NCBI RefSeq assembly: GCF_001886185.1
Contig: NZ_JXLA01000007.1
Coordinates: forward strand, 1 to 38,263
Direction: 5' to 3'
DNA from: Enterococcus raffinosus
GTDB lineage: Bacteria > Bacillota > Bacilli > Lactobacillales > Enterococcaceae
Length of the DNA stretch: 38,263 bases
Shown in pieces: positions 19,872 through 28,985 of the stretch (the stretch's first letter is position 1; each line of letters starts with the position of its first letter). A model generated the notes under the pieces. That model was not told the origin of the DNA. It ran no database searches and saw nothing but the letters and a program-made list of their open reading frames with translations. The translations under genes and the position numbers were made by a program.

Positions 19872-20375
19872 TTAACGTTTCTTGCGAATAGTCTTATAAG
19901 CGATAATGATAAGACACGCCGTTAAGGCCCCACAAGAATCTAGCATTACATCTTGAAATAATGGCGTCCGTCCACCAGTCAGCATTTGATGGAATTCATC
20001 GGTAGCGGCGTAGCCAGTAGCAGCCAGCCAAGCGAAAAACAGACCTAAGACCGATGATTTTTGTTTCAATTTAGGTAATAATCCTAAGTATAGACTTCCG
20101 CCTAAAACAAAGTAAGTCATAAAGTGTGCAGCCTTGCGAATAAAAAATTCAACAAATTTAACATAGCCTTTAGCAGATATACTTACTTCACTACCTGCAT
20201 AGTTAAAAGAAATCTGACTAAAAAAAGCCTTCAGCGGCTCATTCGCAAGTAGTTTTTGAATTAGTGAAACTTGACTTTGCTGCTGATAAGTCATTGAAGA
20301 ACTAACAAATAGAATCACCATCATCAAAAGAGCGATACCAATATAGAAATTCCCATTTTTCAATTGCTTTTGCAT
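19872..20375 (-). CDS. VanZ-like family membrane protein
   Basis: A 167-residue membrane protein with about four hydrophobic segments (including 13-27, 84-103 and 111-127) and the VanZ-family pattern RKAAHFMTYFVLGG followed by ATGYAATDEFHQ. VanZ itself gives low-level teicoplanin resistance in Tn1546, but chromosomal relatives are common and mostly uncharacterised, so a resistance role should not be assumed. The ATG has a GGAGG site. The gene begins only 16 bases after the sagA terminator, with no visible promoter of its own. Confidence 0.8.
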   Translation of the reverse strand: MQKQLKNGNFYIGIALLMMVILFVSSSMTYQQQSQVSLIQKLLANEPLKAFFSQISFNYAGSEVSISAKGYVKFVEFFIRKAAHFMTYFVLGGSLYLGLLPKLKQKSSVLGLFFAWLAATGYAATDEFHQMLTGGRTPLFQDVMLDSCGALTACLIIIAYKTIRKKR

Positions 20376-20390
20376 TTCTTTTCCTCCATT

Positions 20391-20422
20391 AAAAAAACCG
20401 GTACGAAGAACTTCGTACCGGT
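20391..20422 (-). terminator. Terminator of sagA
   Basis: A perfect 12-bp stem (20397-20408 with 20411-20422), closed by a tight loop, is followed by six or seven U's on the minus strand. One of the strongest hairpins in the window. Confidence 0.93.
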
Positions 20423-20441
20423 CATGAATACTTAAATTTGA

Positions 20442-21896
20442 TTACATACGAACTGCAAAGCTTGGTGCATAGTAACTTACAGAACTTACTGTAACTGTTT
20501 CACCAGGTTGTGGTGCGTGGATATATTGTCCACCGCCCATTGCAATTGCTACGTGGTATGAACCACCAGGGCTGCCCCAGAAGTATAAGTCGCCAGCTTG
20601 TGCTTGATCAACAGAAATACGTGTTCCAGCTGATTCTTGAGGAACAGTCCATCCGCCGATTTCACGACCAGTCGCTTGACGGTATACATATGAAGTGAAA
20701 CCTGAGCAGTCAAATCCTGCAGGTGTCTTACCGCCCCATACATAAGGAGTGCCGATATACTTCATTGCTTCAGCAACAACGCCGCCAGTATTTCCAGATG
20801 GTGCTGGAGCCGGTGTTGGAGTCGGTGCAGGTGTTGGCGTTGATGGTGTTTGGTTATTATTTGTTGAAGATGATGTTGACCCTTGGTTGCTAGAACCTGA
20901 ATCTTCAGTAGTCGATGGTGTAGGAGTAGCTCCTCCACCTTGGAAATTATCTTCACTTGATGATGCTGTTGAAGATGATTCTGTCGCACTTGATTGTGTT
21001 TGTTGTTCTGTTGTTGAAGATTCTACTGTAGATGAAGACTCAACAGTTGAGCTTTCCGTTGTAGTTGTGCTTGCAGCAGCTTCTTCTTGTGCTTTACGAT
21101 CAGCTTCTGCCTTAGCATCCGCATCTGCTTTTGCTTTAGCGTCTGCATCTGCTTTCTTAGCAGCTTCTTGCGCTTCAGCAGCTTTGCGAGCTTCTTCTTG
21201 CACACGTTCTTGTTCTTTGATAGCAGCTTCTTGTTTTTCTTTCAAGCTTGCTTTTTCGCCTTCAGCTGTTGCTTGTTCAGCAGCCAAAGTCGTTGTTTGA
21301 ACATTTAAATCTGCTTGTTTAGTGATCAACTCACCTTTTTGGCTTTCCAATGTTGCTTGGTTAGCAGCGATTTGTTCTTGTTGTTTTTTGTTTTCAGCTT
21401 GTTTTTGTTCAACTTCTGCTTTATCCGCTTTTTGTTGTTCAACTAAATCATTGTTTGCTTTAACAATGGTTGTCATTGCTTGAACACGGCTAACAGCATC
21501 AGTGAATGATTCAGCGTTTAATACTACGTCAATAACATTCGTACCTGAAGATTGTTTTACTTGAGTATCACGTGCTTGTTCTTTGATTGCTTCTGAACGT
21601 TTCTCGATACGTTTTTGTAATGTTTCGATTTGTTTTTGCAAGTCTTGAGACTCTTGTCTCAATGATGCTTGTTCATTTAGTAAGCCTTGTGCTTTCTCGT
21701 TGATTGAAGCAACTTCGCCTTCCAATGCACTGATTTGTGATTGTGCATCTGTTTGTTGGTTTTGTAAACTTGAAATTTTTGCATCCTGGTCAGCAATTTT
21801 ACTATCAAATTCATCGGCAGAAGCTGCGGCTGGAGCTGCTAATGCGCTTAATGTTACTGAACATACCATTAATGCTGATAACAAACTTTTTTTCAC
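20442..21896 (-). CDS. sagA: Secreted peptidoglycan hydrolase SagA (NlpC/P60)
   Basis: Secreted D,L-endopeptidase that cleaves peptidoglycan stem peptides; in E. faecium SagA is needed for daughter-cell separation and releases muropeptides sensed by host NOD2. The 484 residues comprise a signal peptide (1-27, cut after AAASA), a PcsB-like coiled coil (about 30-272), a Ser/Thr/Pro-rich linker (about 275-368) and an NlpC/P60 domain (369-484). The triad is Cys397, His448 and His460; their spacings (51 and 12) equal those of E. faecium SagA. The start is GTG, 8 bases after GGAGG. Monocistronic, downstream of mreCD, with a WalR-like box in its leader region. Confidence 0.96.
   Translation of the reverse strand: MKKSLLSALMVCSVTLSALAAPAAASADEFDSKIADQDAKISSLQNQQTDAQSQISALEGEVASINEKAQGLLNEQASLRQESQDLQKQIETLQKRIEKRSEAIKEQARDTQVKQSSGTNVIDVVLNAESFTDAVSRVQAMTTIVKANNDLVEQQKADKAEVEQKQAENKKQQEQIAANQATLESQKGELITKQADLNVQTTTLAAEQATAEGEKASLKEKQEAAIKEQERVQEEARKAAEAQEAAKKADADAKAKADADAKAEADRKAQEEAAASTTTTESSTVESSSTVESSTTEQQTQSSATESSSTASSSEDNFQGGGATPTPSTTEDSGSSNQGSTSSSTNNNQTPSTPTPAPTPTPAPAPSGNTGGVVAEAMKYIGTPYVWGGKTPAGFDCSGFTSYVYRQATGREIGGWTVPQESAGTRISVDQAQAGDLYFWGSPGGSYHVAIAMGGGQYIHAPQPGETVTVSSVSYYAPSFAVRM
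20793..21074 (-). repeat. Low-complexity linker within sagA
   Basis: Codes the Ser/Thr/Glu-rich stretch (repeats of the type ESSTVESS) and the Pro-Thr/Pro-Ala run before the catalytic domain. Just upstream, codons for KADADAKAKADADAKAEAD form another short-period repeat (about 21090-21155). Such regions vary in length between SagA alleles. Confidence 0.8.
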
Positions 21897-21991
21897 TCTA
21901 ATGTCCTCCGACTACTTAATGTTTTATTTTGAATTTTATTAGACTTTTTTCTAACACATTCATGAGTTTACCACAGCTGTATGTCATCCAC

Positions 21992-22008
21992 ATAATAGCT
22001 TTGTTACA
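21992..22008 (-). promoter_or_regulatory. WalR-like box upstream of sagA
   Basis: Minus-strand TGTAAC, five bases, TATTAT: it matches the WalR consensus TGTWAH-N5-TGTWAH at 11 of 12 positions and lies about 96 bases before the sagA start. WalRK controls NlpC/P60 and PcsB-type hydrolases in other Firmicutes. I could not settle the sagA promoter hexamers. Confidence 0.5.
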
Positions 22009-22050
22009 AAAACATTTCATTTCACTATTTTTTAGTTACAAATTGGGCGC

Positions 22051-22090
22051 AAAAAAAAACAGAAGAAAAAAATCTTCTGTTTTTTTGTGC
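22051..22090. terminator. Terminator after mreD
   Basis: A 14-bp A/U-rich stem (22053-22066 with 22073-22086), extended by GC pairs at the base (22047-22050 with 22087-22090), ends in a U-run on the minus strand. It separates mreCD from sagA. Confidence 0.85.
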
Positions 22091-22112
22091 TATTAAAAAT
22101 TATTGATTTCCT

Positions 22113-22643
22113 TTATATACCAAGCTCTTCTTCTGGTGGACCAATCAAAATTTTCTCTAATGGGAAAATTAAAATTACAAAAGTTAGAATATTAAAAAGC
22201 AAGGTTGGACCCAAATATCTCGGGACAAAAAAGTCACTGCTGACCCCTGTTAAACCGAACACTGTTTGTAGCAGCAAGCTAATTAATTCAAAGAGCGTTA
22301 CACTAATTACGACTGTAAAAAAAAGAGTTAGAATATTTTGTTGGATTGTTTTTTTGAAAAGATAGAACAGCATAACTAGCAAAGGGAAAATTACAGCATA
22401 AATCCCAATAACACCGATATAATACAAGTCATACAAAATCCCTAGAACTAAAGCTGTCCCTAGCAAAAAACGTTCATTGACAACGCGTGAAATAATCATT
22501 AAGACTAGTAACGCTAAGTGCGCATTCGCAACGTATACATTATTCGTTAGTGACGCGATGATACGAGTGATATGCGCATCTAGTAAAAATAAGAAAAATA
22601 ATAGGAATGGCGTCATGTATTTTAAGGTTGTCCGTCTAATCAT
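22113..22643 (-). CDS. mreD: Rod-shape/elongasome protein MreD
   Basis: A 176-residue integral membrane protein with five or six membrane segments that works with MreC in peripheral wall synthesis. Low sequence conservation is normal; the call rests on size, hydrophobicity and a start that overlaps the mreC stop by four bases (ATGA). There is no mreB beside it. Ovococci typically keep MreCD without MreB. Confidence 0.92.
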   Translation of the reverse strand: MIRRTTLKYMTPFLLFFLFLLDAHITRIIASLTNNVYVANAHLALLVLMIISRVVNERFLLGTALVLGILYDLYYIGVIGIYAVIFPLLVMLFYLFKKTIQQNILTLFFTVVISVTLFELISLLLQTVFGLTGVSSDFFVPRYLGPTLLFNILTFVILIFPLEKILIGPPEEELGI

Positions 22644-23497
22644 TCGGTCGCTCCCGCCATTCTTTGGATGATCGTTACGACTGAAATATCATACATCTGA
22701 GCATAAGGTTTTATATAAACCTCGCGATATCCGTAACTATCTGATTTAACCTTAGCAACGGTTCCTATAGCCAGATCCGCTGGAGAATTCCCACCCAAAC
22801 CTGATGTTTGAACGACATCGCCTTCTTTGATATTCTCTTCTTCAGTAATTTCTGAAGCAATCAGCTGTTGGCTTTTCACATCATACTTCTTCAAAACACC
22901 GAAGGAATTTCCTTTATCTGAACTTATTTTTACTGGAAAATGATTGCTTGTTTTATTATCTGACGTTAATAATTGAATCTTAGATGAATGAGCATTCACT
23001 TCCATCACTCGACCAATTAAACCCTTTTGAGACATAACAGCCATGTTGCCTTCAACGCCATCACTGCTGCCTTTATCTACAATCAGCATATCCTGCCATG
23101 TATCAGGGGAACGCGTGATAACATTTGCTGTAACCTTTTCATAGCTGGTTAAGGTCTGATTCAGTTCCAACTCATCTTTTAGGCGTTCAATTTCCTGCGC
23201 TTGATTCTTTGTTTGCTGCTTTACTTCATCGTATTGATCGACTTCACTTTTCAGCTTCTCATTTTCATCATAGGTGTTGATCAAATTGGAGACAGATTGA
23301 ACTCCGCTGCTAAGCCAACGTCCTGGTGCAGTAATTACTTTATCAAAAACACTGATCGTATCGTTTACAGTTGATTGAACGATGTTCGTATCACTGTCTT
23401 TTGCACGATTTGCTGCTGTAATCGAGACTGTTGCAACAACAATAATAACAACAATTAATAGGATAATAATATTCTTATTTGGATTGAACTTTCTCAC
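22640..23497 (-). CDS. mreC: Rod-shape/elongasome protein MreC
   Basis: Bitopic scaffold of the elongation machinery. The 285 residues comprise a membrane segment (about 10-30), a coiled coil (about 73-112) and the extracytoplasmic MreC beta-barrel domains (about 120-280, with VITRSPDTWQDMLIVDKGSSDGV, quoted in part as its DxWxxxLIVDKGSSDGV pattern). The start is GTG behind AGAGGTG; no nearby ATG fits. It has its own promoter after the thiN terminator and is coupled to mreD. Confidence 0.95.
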   Translation of the reverse strand: MRKFNPNKNIIILLIVVIIVVATVSITAANRAKDSDTNIVQSTVNDTISVFDKVITAPGRWLSSGVQSVSNLINTYDENEKLKSEVDQYDEVKQQTKNQAQEIERLKDELELNQTLTSYEKVTANVITRSPDTWQDMLIVDKGSSDGVEGNMAVMSQKGLIGRVMEVNAHSSKIQLLTSDNKTSNHFPVKISSDKGNSFGVLKKYDVKSQQLIASEITEEENIKEGDVVQTSGLGGNSPADLAIGTVAKVKSDSYGYREVYIKPYAQMYDISVVTIIQRMAGATE

Positions 23498-23520
23498 TTA
23501 GGCACCTCTGAACGCTATCT

Positions 23521-23548
23521 ATAATATAGATTGAATTTTACCACTAAA
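23521..23548 (-). promoter_or_regulatory. Promoter of mreCD
   Basis: Minus-strand TATTAT (23521-23526) with TTTAGT (23543-23548) 16 bases upstream, giving a start about 15 bases before the GTG codon. Confidence 0.55.
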
Positions 23549-23607
23549 CGCAGGGATTAAAAAGCACGGGCGGCTGATTTTAAAGAATTTTAGTATCTCT
23601 TGAAAAC

Positions 23608-23653
23608 AAAAAAAGCAGCAGAATCATTTTTGAAAAAAACGATTCTTAACTGC
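23608..23653 (-). terminator. Terminator after thiN
   Basis: Two stacked helices (23615-23618 with 23650-23653, and 23620-23625 with 23641-23646) are separated by a small internal loop and followed by seven U's. It closes the rsgA-rpe-thiN transcript. Confidence 0.75.
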
Positions 23654-23659
23654 TCTAGT

Positions 23660-24298
23660 TTAAACATCTCGACTTTGTATCACAGCGATTAATCCTTCTG
23701 AAAAATGAACTTCGGCATCTCCGACTAGAAACTCATTGCTCGCTAGACTGGTCGGCTGTAAAAAATCTACCTTCGAGAGCTCATATTTTACATTTTTCAA
23801 AGACAACTCTCTAACGGGAGTCATGCAGCAGAAGGCCAAATAGTCCATGTCAGGAACTTTTTTGATACAGTGCTTTCCTGGCGCTATATAGCTCACGAGG
23901 TTGCCTTTATCCGCGATCTTTATTTGAGATAAAAAAGGCGAAAAACGTGGTTCCGCTCCTAACCATAGGTTTGCCAGCAGATGATCCAAGCGTCCGCCAG
24001 TTGCTCCAATCAAAGTAACAGTCGCCTCCGGAAACCGTTCAAAGGTCTTTACTAAGGCGAGTTGAGTATCCGTATCATCCTTTTCCGCTGGAGAAGTCGA
24101 CACTTCGTCGACTGCTTCAAACACTTCTTTTTTTTCGTCTTCGGTCAAAGAATCAAAATCTCCGATTGCCATATCCGGCACTATTCCTCGACGCAAAAGG
24201 AATAGGTTGCCTCGGTCAATACCGATGATTTGATCAAATGGCTGTGAAAAAGCAGGCCAGTGACTAGGGTCACCGCCTGCAACAAGTAAAACATTCAT
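23660..24298 (-). CDS. thiN: Thiamine pyrophosphokinase
   Basis: Transfers pyrophosphate from ATP to thiamine, making the cofactor directly. 212 residues, typical length; signatures are the N-terminal IGIDRGNLFLL, the acidic GDFDSLTEDE, the SPAEKDDTDTQLAL segment and GATGGRLDHLLANL. The ATG overlaps the last base of the rpe stop codon, so it is coupled to rpe. No TPP riboswitch precedes it, consistent with a constitutive housekeeping cluster. Confidence 0.95.
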   Translation of the reverse strand: MNVLLVAGGDPSHWPAFSQPFDQIIGIDRGNLFLLRRGIVPDMAIGDFDSLTEDEKKEVFEAVDEVSTSPAEKDDTDTQLALVKTFERFPEATVTLIGATGGRLDHLLANLWLGAEPRFSPFLSQIKIADKGNLVSYIAPGKHCIKKVPDMDYLAFCCMTPVRELSLKNVKYELSKVDFLQPTSLASNEFLVGDAEVHFSEGLIAVIQSRDV

Positions 24299-24948
24299 TA
24301 ATCGATCGCTGCCCGTAAGGCATTGATTTTTTCTTGTGGATTCTCTGCGTCATAAATATATGAACCCGCGACAAAGACATCTGCACCTGCTGCGGCACAT
24401 TTTTTGGCCGATTCTGGCTGAATGCCGCCGTCTACTTCGATTTCATAATGATAGCCATGCTCTTTTCGTAAACGATCTAATTCCGCAATCTTCTCAACTT
24501 GACTCTCGATGAAGGATTGTCCGCCGAATCCCGGATTCACTGTCATTACGAGGATTTGATCTACGTCTCCTAAAACATACTTGATTGATTCAACAGGTGT
24601 TCCTGGATTTAGCACAACGCCTGGTTTTACACCTGCCGCTTTAATCATTTGTACCACCCGATGGATGTGCGGTGTAGCTTCCACGTGAGCCATAATGATA
24701 TCCGCGCCTGCCTTAGCAAAATCATTAATATAATTTTCAGGATTAGCAATCATCAAGTGGACATCCAACGGTAATTTTGTCACTGGTCGCAACGCACTTA
24801 CAACGACTTGTCCAAAAGAAATATTTGGGACAAAATTTCCATCCATCACATCAATATGAATGTAATCAACACCTGCTTCTTCCACCATTTTTACTTCTTC
24901 ACCTAATCGTGCAAAGTCGGCACTTAAAATCGATGGGGCAATTTTCAT
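24298..24948 (-). CDS. rpe: Ribulose-phosphate 3-epimerase
   Basis: Interconverts ribulose 5-phosphate and xylulose 5-phosphate in the pentose phosphate pathway. The 216-residue TIM barrel has the metal and catalytic motifs HIDVMDGNFVPN, DVHLMI, MTVNPGFGGQSF and EVDGGI. AAGGAG lies 8 bases before the ATG. Middle gene of the rsgA-rpe-thiN trio. Confidence 0.97.
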   Translation of the reverse strand: MKIAPSILSADFARLGEEVKMVEEAGVDYIHIDVMDGNFVPNISFGQVVVSALRPVTKLPLDVHLMIANPENYINDFAKAGADIIMAHVEATPHIHRVVQMIKAAGVKPGVVLNPGTPVESIKYVLGDVDQILVMTVNPGFGGQSFIESQVEKIAELDRLRKEHGYHYEIEVDGGIQPESAKKCAAAGADVFVAGSYIYDAENPQEKINALRAAID

Positions 24949-25021
24949 AGTCTGTACTCCTTTTCCGTTTTCATTTATTTATTAAAAATAATTCCGATAT
25001 AAACCCTGCTTCATGATAAAA

Positions 25022-25903
25022 TCATTTATTTTTTTTATACACCGGTCGACGCTTTTCGATTTCCTGTAAAAACTGCAAGTAATTATCGTAGCGTGTTTGA
25101 GCAATCTTTCCTTCCTCCAAGCGATGCTTAACTTCACATCCAGGCTCTTTTACATGACGGCACTCGCGAAAACGACATTCTGGTGCTGCGGCACGAAATT
25201 CTGGAAATTCCTTTGGCAGCTCCTCAGCAGAAATTTCTAAGAAATCAATCGAACTAAATCCAGGTGTATCCGCAACTAGACCGCCAAATAAATCTAACAA
25301 CTCCACGTGTCGTGTGGTGTGACGGCCGCGTCCTAACGATTCAGATATTTCACCTGTCTCTAAATTCAGATCTGGCGAGACATCATTTAGTAAGGTAGAT
25401 TTGCCAGCACCCGATTGTCCCATGAAAACCGTCAGCTTATCCGCAAACAGATCTGTTAATTTTTGCTTATCTTGTTCCCCGTCAATAACCGGGTAGCCAA
25501 GCGGTTCATAAACTGCACGAATCTCTTCAACTAAAGCTTGGTCAGCGACCAAATCTGTTTTAGATAAATAAATAATAGGATGAATATATTTATTTTCCAG
25601 TGTAACTAAAAATCGATCCAGTAAATTGTAAGAAAAATTCGGTTCTACCAAACTCGTTACAACGACGCCTTGATCAACATTAGCCACCGGCGGACGAACT
25701 AGCTCATTTTTTCGCGGCAATAATTCAAGAATATAGCCTTCGCTGTTTTCTTCGCTGCTAAAAACCACTTCATCGCCAACTAAAGGTGTCAGTTTCTTTT
25801 TTCGGAAATTTCCTCGTGCACGTGTTTGATGAATCTTTCCTTCACTTGCAACATAATAAAAACCACTTAAGGCTTTACGAATCTGTCCCTCGATCCGTCT
25901 CAT
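25022..25903 (-). CDS. rsgA: Ribosome small-subunit GTPase RsgA (CpgA)
   Basis: Circularly permuted GTPase that checks late maturation of the 30S subunit. The 293 residues comprise an N-terminal OB fold, G4 SKTD (114-117), G1 GQSGAGKS (162-169), G3 DTPG (212-215) and a zinc knuckle (Cys243, Cys248, His250, Cys256). The start is odd: the only in-frame ATG near the conserved N-terminus has its GGAG site directly touching it, and an in-frame stop lies just upstream. The promoter at 25983-26011 probably serves rsgA-rpe-thiN. Confidence 0.95.
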   Translation of the reverse strand: MRRIEGQIRKALSGFYYVASEGKIHQTRARGNFRKKKLTPLVGDEVVFSSEENSEGYILELLPRKNELVRPPVANVDQGVVVTSLVEPNFSYNLLDRFLVTLENKYIHPIIYLSKTDLVADQALVEEIRAVYEPLGYPVIDGEQDKQKLTDLFADKLTVFMGQSGAGKSTLLNDVSPDLNLETGEISESLGRGRHTTRHVELLDLFGGLVADTPGFSSIDFLEISAEELPKEFPEFRAAAPECRFRECRHVKEPGCEVKHRLEEGKIAQTRYDNYLQFLQEIEKRRPVYKKNK

Positions 25904-25982
25904 CTCCTTTTTTTTGTATCAAACAATTAGAATCTCTCTGCTACTCTAATAACTAAAAAACAACGTCCATAAATTCAGTCTT

Positions 25983-26011
25983 ATTGTAGCATACTTCAAA
26001 ACCAATTTCAG
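25983..26011 (-). promoter_or_regulatory. Probable promoter of rsgA-rpe-thiN
   Basis: Minus-strand CTGAAA (26006-26011) and TACAAT (25983-25988) are 17 bases apart, just past the prkC terminator. The leader would be about 75 bases. Confidence 0.55.
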
Positions 26012-26023
26012 TACAAATGACCT

Positions 26024-26059
26024 AAAAAACCTTTCCTGACTATTCCAGGAAAGGTTTTT
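26024..26059 (-). terminator. Terminator after prkC
   Basis: A 14-bp stem (26025-26038 with 26046-26059) with a 7-base loop has A/U ends that supply the U-run. It splits the cluster so that rsgA-rpe-thiN forms its own unit. Confidence 0.88.
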
Positions 26060-26067
26060 CTGTAATT

Positions 26068-28224
26068 CTAAGGTACAGTAATTGTTTCAGCTTTTTGAAC
26101 GGTCTTAGTTACAGCAGATTTGCCGTTTCGTTGGACCTCGATTGTAGCCGAACCGCCTTCTGTAGTTGTTACAGATACGGTTTGCTCAGTTGAGGGAGTA
26201 TTTTTATCTAATTTGAAATTCAATACTTGTGTGGAATTCGTATTTTTCGCATCCTTCAACATTACTGTAATTGTATCTTGTTGATCTTCAGGTCCTGTAA
26301 ATTTAGCTGAGATTGTTACATCAAATGTATTCTCCTTATTTTCTGGACCTCTAGAAATATAGACTGTTACAGTATCACCAGCTTTTAATGATGTTGAGCC
26401 TGCGCCAGGATCTGTCCGTGTGACTTTGCCTTCTTCAATCTCATCTGAGTATTCCTGCTGTTCAGAGTACTTCAATCCAAGATTTGATATTGCTGCTTCT
26501 GCTGAAGCCTTATCTTGTCCTGTAAGATCGTCTAATTTAACATAGCTTGAACCAGAACTGACCTTTAAAGTAATCGTGTCTTTTGCAGTCAATGCCGTTC
26601 CACTAACTGGGTCTTGACTGACCACTTCCTCTGCTGGAACAGTCTCACTCGATACATCGACACGATTGATTTGACTCTCTGTGAGACCAAGCTGCAATAA
26701 ACTTTGTTTAGCTGCCGCATAAGTCATCTGAGAATAATCCTCGATTTTAAATGTCTTAGGTCCATCAGAAACCTCCAGAGTAATTTGGTCTTCTTCTGGA
26801 TCAACTTTTGTCCCTGCCTTTGGATCTTGCGATAAAATTTGATTTTCCGGAGCAGTATCGTCATTAACTGGCTTAATGCGGATATTTTTCTCTAAAAATC
26901 CAATTTTTTCCAATTCTTCTCTTACATCATCGATCATGTCACCTTTATAATCTTTCAACGTTACCTTTTTCGTCCCTGAACTAATATACAATCGCACAGG
27001 ACGATTTTTCTTAATCATGGTTCCCGCTTCAGGACTCGTTTTGACAACATTTCCTTTTTTGATCGTATCACTCGGCACTTCATCTGTTTTGCTATCAACA
27101 GTTAATTTGGCCGCTTTTAAGGCTGTTCTTGCTTCTGCCTCCGTCATATTTTCGACTTGCGGAATGGACACTTCTGCTGAATTTGTTAAGAGATAGCCAA
27201 CTCCCCCGCCGATTGCTAACATCAACAATAGAAAGAGCGCAATAAGGCGCTTCTTGCCTTTTTTCTTTTTCGGCTTTTCCTCTGGTACTGGCGGTTCTTC
27301 CTTAGGTTTTTCAGCCGGAATATCTTCTGGTTGAATCGGTGTCAGCACTTTTGTTTCATCTAACATTGCTGTTGGCCGCCAAGGCAATTCGTTTGCTCGT
27401 TCTGCCGACAAAGCAGTTGAAAGATCGGTCGCCATTTCCTCAGCGGTTTTATAGCGGTCAGCGGGCTCTTTCGCCGTAGCATGCATCACGATATTTTCCA
27501 AAGCTTGCGGGACTTCTGGATCGAATCCCTTTACCGACGGCATCTCGTCTTGAAAATGCTTTAACGCGATTGTGACAGCAGACTCCCCATCAAAGGGAAC
27601 ACTGCCGGTAATCATCTCATAGAGAATAATCCCTAAAGCATAAATATCTGATTGTTTGGTCGCCATACTGCCGCGGGCCTGTTCTGGAGAAAGATAATGT
27701 ACAGAACCCAGCATAGAATTTGTTTGGGTCAGAGAGGTTTCAGATAAGGCGATCGCAATACCGAAATCCGCGATTTTTACTACGCCTGCCTGATCCATCA
27801 AAATATTTTGCGGCTTCAAGTCACGGTGAATAATCCCGTGGGCATGAGCCAAGCTGACTGCAGATAGAATTTGTTCCATGATATCTACAATTTTTCCGTA
27901 AGGGATCGGTGAACGCGTTTGAATATAGCGTTTCAGATCCATTCCCTTCACGTATTCCATGACCAAATACTGCATACCGCTCTCTTCATCCACATCGTAG
28001 ACACCTACGATATTCGGATGAACCATCTCTGTCGCCGCCAGCGCTTCTCGCTGAAAACGACGAATGGCAGTTTGATCATTTTGAAAGTCGAAACGTAATA
28101 TTTTGATGGCAACATCACGATCCAAAATTAAATCGTGGGCCAAAAAGACGTTTGCCATACCGCCACTGCCGATATTAGCAATAACTTTATAACGTCCATT
28201 GACCAATTTGCCTATTTCAATCAT
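26068..28224 (-). CDS. prkC: PASTA-domain Ser/Thr kinase (IreK/PrkC/Stk)
   Basis: Membrane kinase that senses cell-wall state and controls cephalosporin resistance in enterococci (IreK). 718 residues, as in E. faecalis IreK from memory. The kinase domain (about 12-270) has VAIK Lys41, HRD Asp135, DFG 153-155 and activation-loop Thr163, Thr166 and Thr168, the positions reported as phosphorylated in IreK. A proline/lysine-rich juxtamembrane segment and one membrane helix (about 327-348) precede four clear PASTA repeats, then a C-terminal segment (about 627-718) lacking obvious PASTA signatures. It overlaps stp by four bases (ATGA). Confidence 0.97.
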   Translation of the reverse strand: MIEIGKLVNGRYKVIANIGSGGMANVFLAHDLILDRDVAIKILRFDFQNDQTAIRRFQREALAATEMVHPNIVGVYDVDEESGMQYLVMEYVKGMDLKRYIQTRSPIPYGKIVDIMEQILSAVSLAHAHGIIHRDLKPQNILMDQAGVVKIADFGIAIALSETSLTQTNSMLGSVHYLSPEQARGSMATKQSDIYALGIILYEMITGSVPFDGESAVTIALKHFQDEMPSVKGFDPEVPQALENIVMHATAKEPADRYKTAEEMATDLSTALSAERANELPWRPTAMLDETKVLTPIQPEDIPAEKPKEEPPVPEEKPKKKKGKKRLIALFLLLMLAIGGGVGYLLTNSAEVSIPQVENMTEAEARTALKAAKLTVDSKTDEVPSDTIKKGNVVKTSPEAGTMIKKNRPVRLYISSGTKKVTLKDYKGDMIDDVREELEKIGFLEKNIRIKPVNDDTAPENQILSQDPKAGTKVDPEEDQITLEVSDGPKTFKIEDYSQMTYAAAKQSLLQLGLTESQINRVDVSSETVPAEEVVSQDPVSGTALTAKDTITLKVSSGSSYVKLDDLTGQDKASAEAAISNLGLKYSEQQEYSDEIEEGKVTRTDPGAGSTSLKAGDTVTVYISRGPENKENTFDVTISAKFTGPEDQQDTITVMLKDAKNTNSTQVLNFKLDKNTPSTEQTVSVTTTEGGSATIEVQRNGKSAVTKTVQKAETITVP

Positions 28225-28964
28225 GGACGAGCCTCCCCTTCGAAGTGGATCAGCAAGACGGTGATATTATCCGCACCACCGGCGTCATTAGCGGCATTGA
28301 TTAATTGCTTTGTCTTTGCCTCCAATGTTTGATCACTTTCCACGATTGCAAGAATATTTTCTTCACTTACCATATTAGTCAGCCCGTCTGAACACAGTAG
28401 TAAATAATCATCCTTGCGGCACTCGTGCTCTGAGACATCCGTTTTGATCGTTCCAGCGATCCCCACTGAACGAGTTAATACATTTTTTTGCGGATGAACG
28501 GCTGCCATCTCTTTTGTGATTTCACCAGATTTCAACAGCTCATTCACTAATGAATGGTCATCCGTCAACTGCTGCAACTGATTGTTTTGGATCAAGTATG
28601 CCCGACTGTCACCGACATGAGCTAAAACAAATTTATCATCCAATAGAGCTGTACTAACAATCGTTGTTCCCATCCCTTGCATTTCCGGATGAGCAACGCC
28701 TTCTTGATAAATCGCCTCGTTAACATTTTGTATCTCTTTTAAAAACCACTGCGCAGCTTCATCTGGCTGTGCAATCGTCGAGGTCGACCAAGCAGCGCCT
28801 AAACCGTCAACAGCCATTTTACTTGCTACATCGCCAGCCAAATGACCGCCCATGCCATCGGCTAATATCGCCAAATACATTCCTGCTTGATTAGTAAAAA
28901 CATTCGCATAGTCTTGATTCATGTTACGCTGCTTGCCGATGTCTGATTGAAATTGAATCTCCAT
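28221..28964 (-). CDS. stp: PP2C-type protein phosphatase (IreP/PrpC/Stp)
   Basis: Cytoplasmic metal-dependent phosphatase that dephosphorylates the PASTA kinase and its targets. 247 residues with the PP2C metal motifs: [32 protein letters not shown] and GGADNITV. I choose the ATG giving MEIQFQSD, 8 bases after GAGGTGG; the GTG four codons earlier overlaps the ribosome site. It lies between rsmB and prkC, and its coupling to prkC keeps kinase and phosphatase balanced. Confidence 0.96.
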   Translation of the reverse strand: MEIQFQSDIGKQRNMNQDYANVFTNQAGMYLAILADGMGGHLAGDVASKMAVDGLGAAWSTSTIAQPDEAAQWFLKEIQNVNEAIYQEGVAHPEMQGMGTTIVSTALLDDKFVLAHVGDSRAYLIQNNQLQQLTDDHSLVNELLKSGEITKEMAAVHPQKNVLTRSVGIAGTIKTDVSEHECRKDDYLLLCSDGLTNMVSEENILAIVESDQTLEAKTKQLINAANDAGGADNITVLLIHFEGEARP

Positions 28965-28985
28965 CTTTTTGTCCACCTCGTTTAT

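Noticed and set aside
20749-21300. Long open frame (183 codons) on the plus strand opposite sagA
   Set aside because: It is the antisense of the repetitive sagA linker and coiled coil, with Val/Ala/Ser-rich low-complexity content and no ribosome site.
24949-25021. Riboswitch or leader in the rsgA-rpe-thiN unit (TPP) and ahead of hpt (purine)
   Set aside because: The gaps are too short and contain none of the conserved riboswitch motifs.
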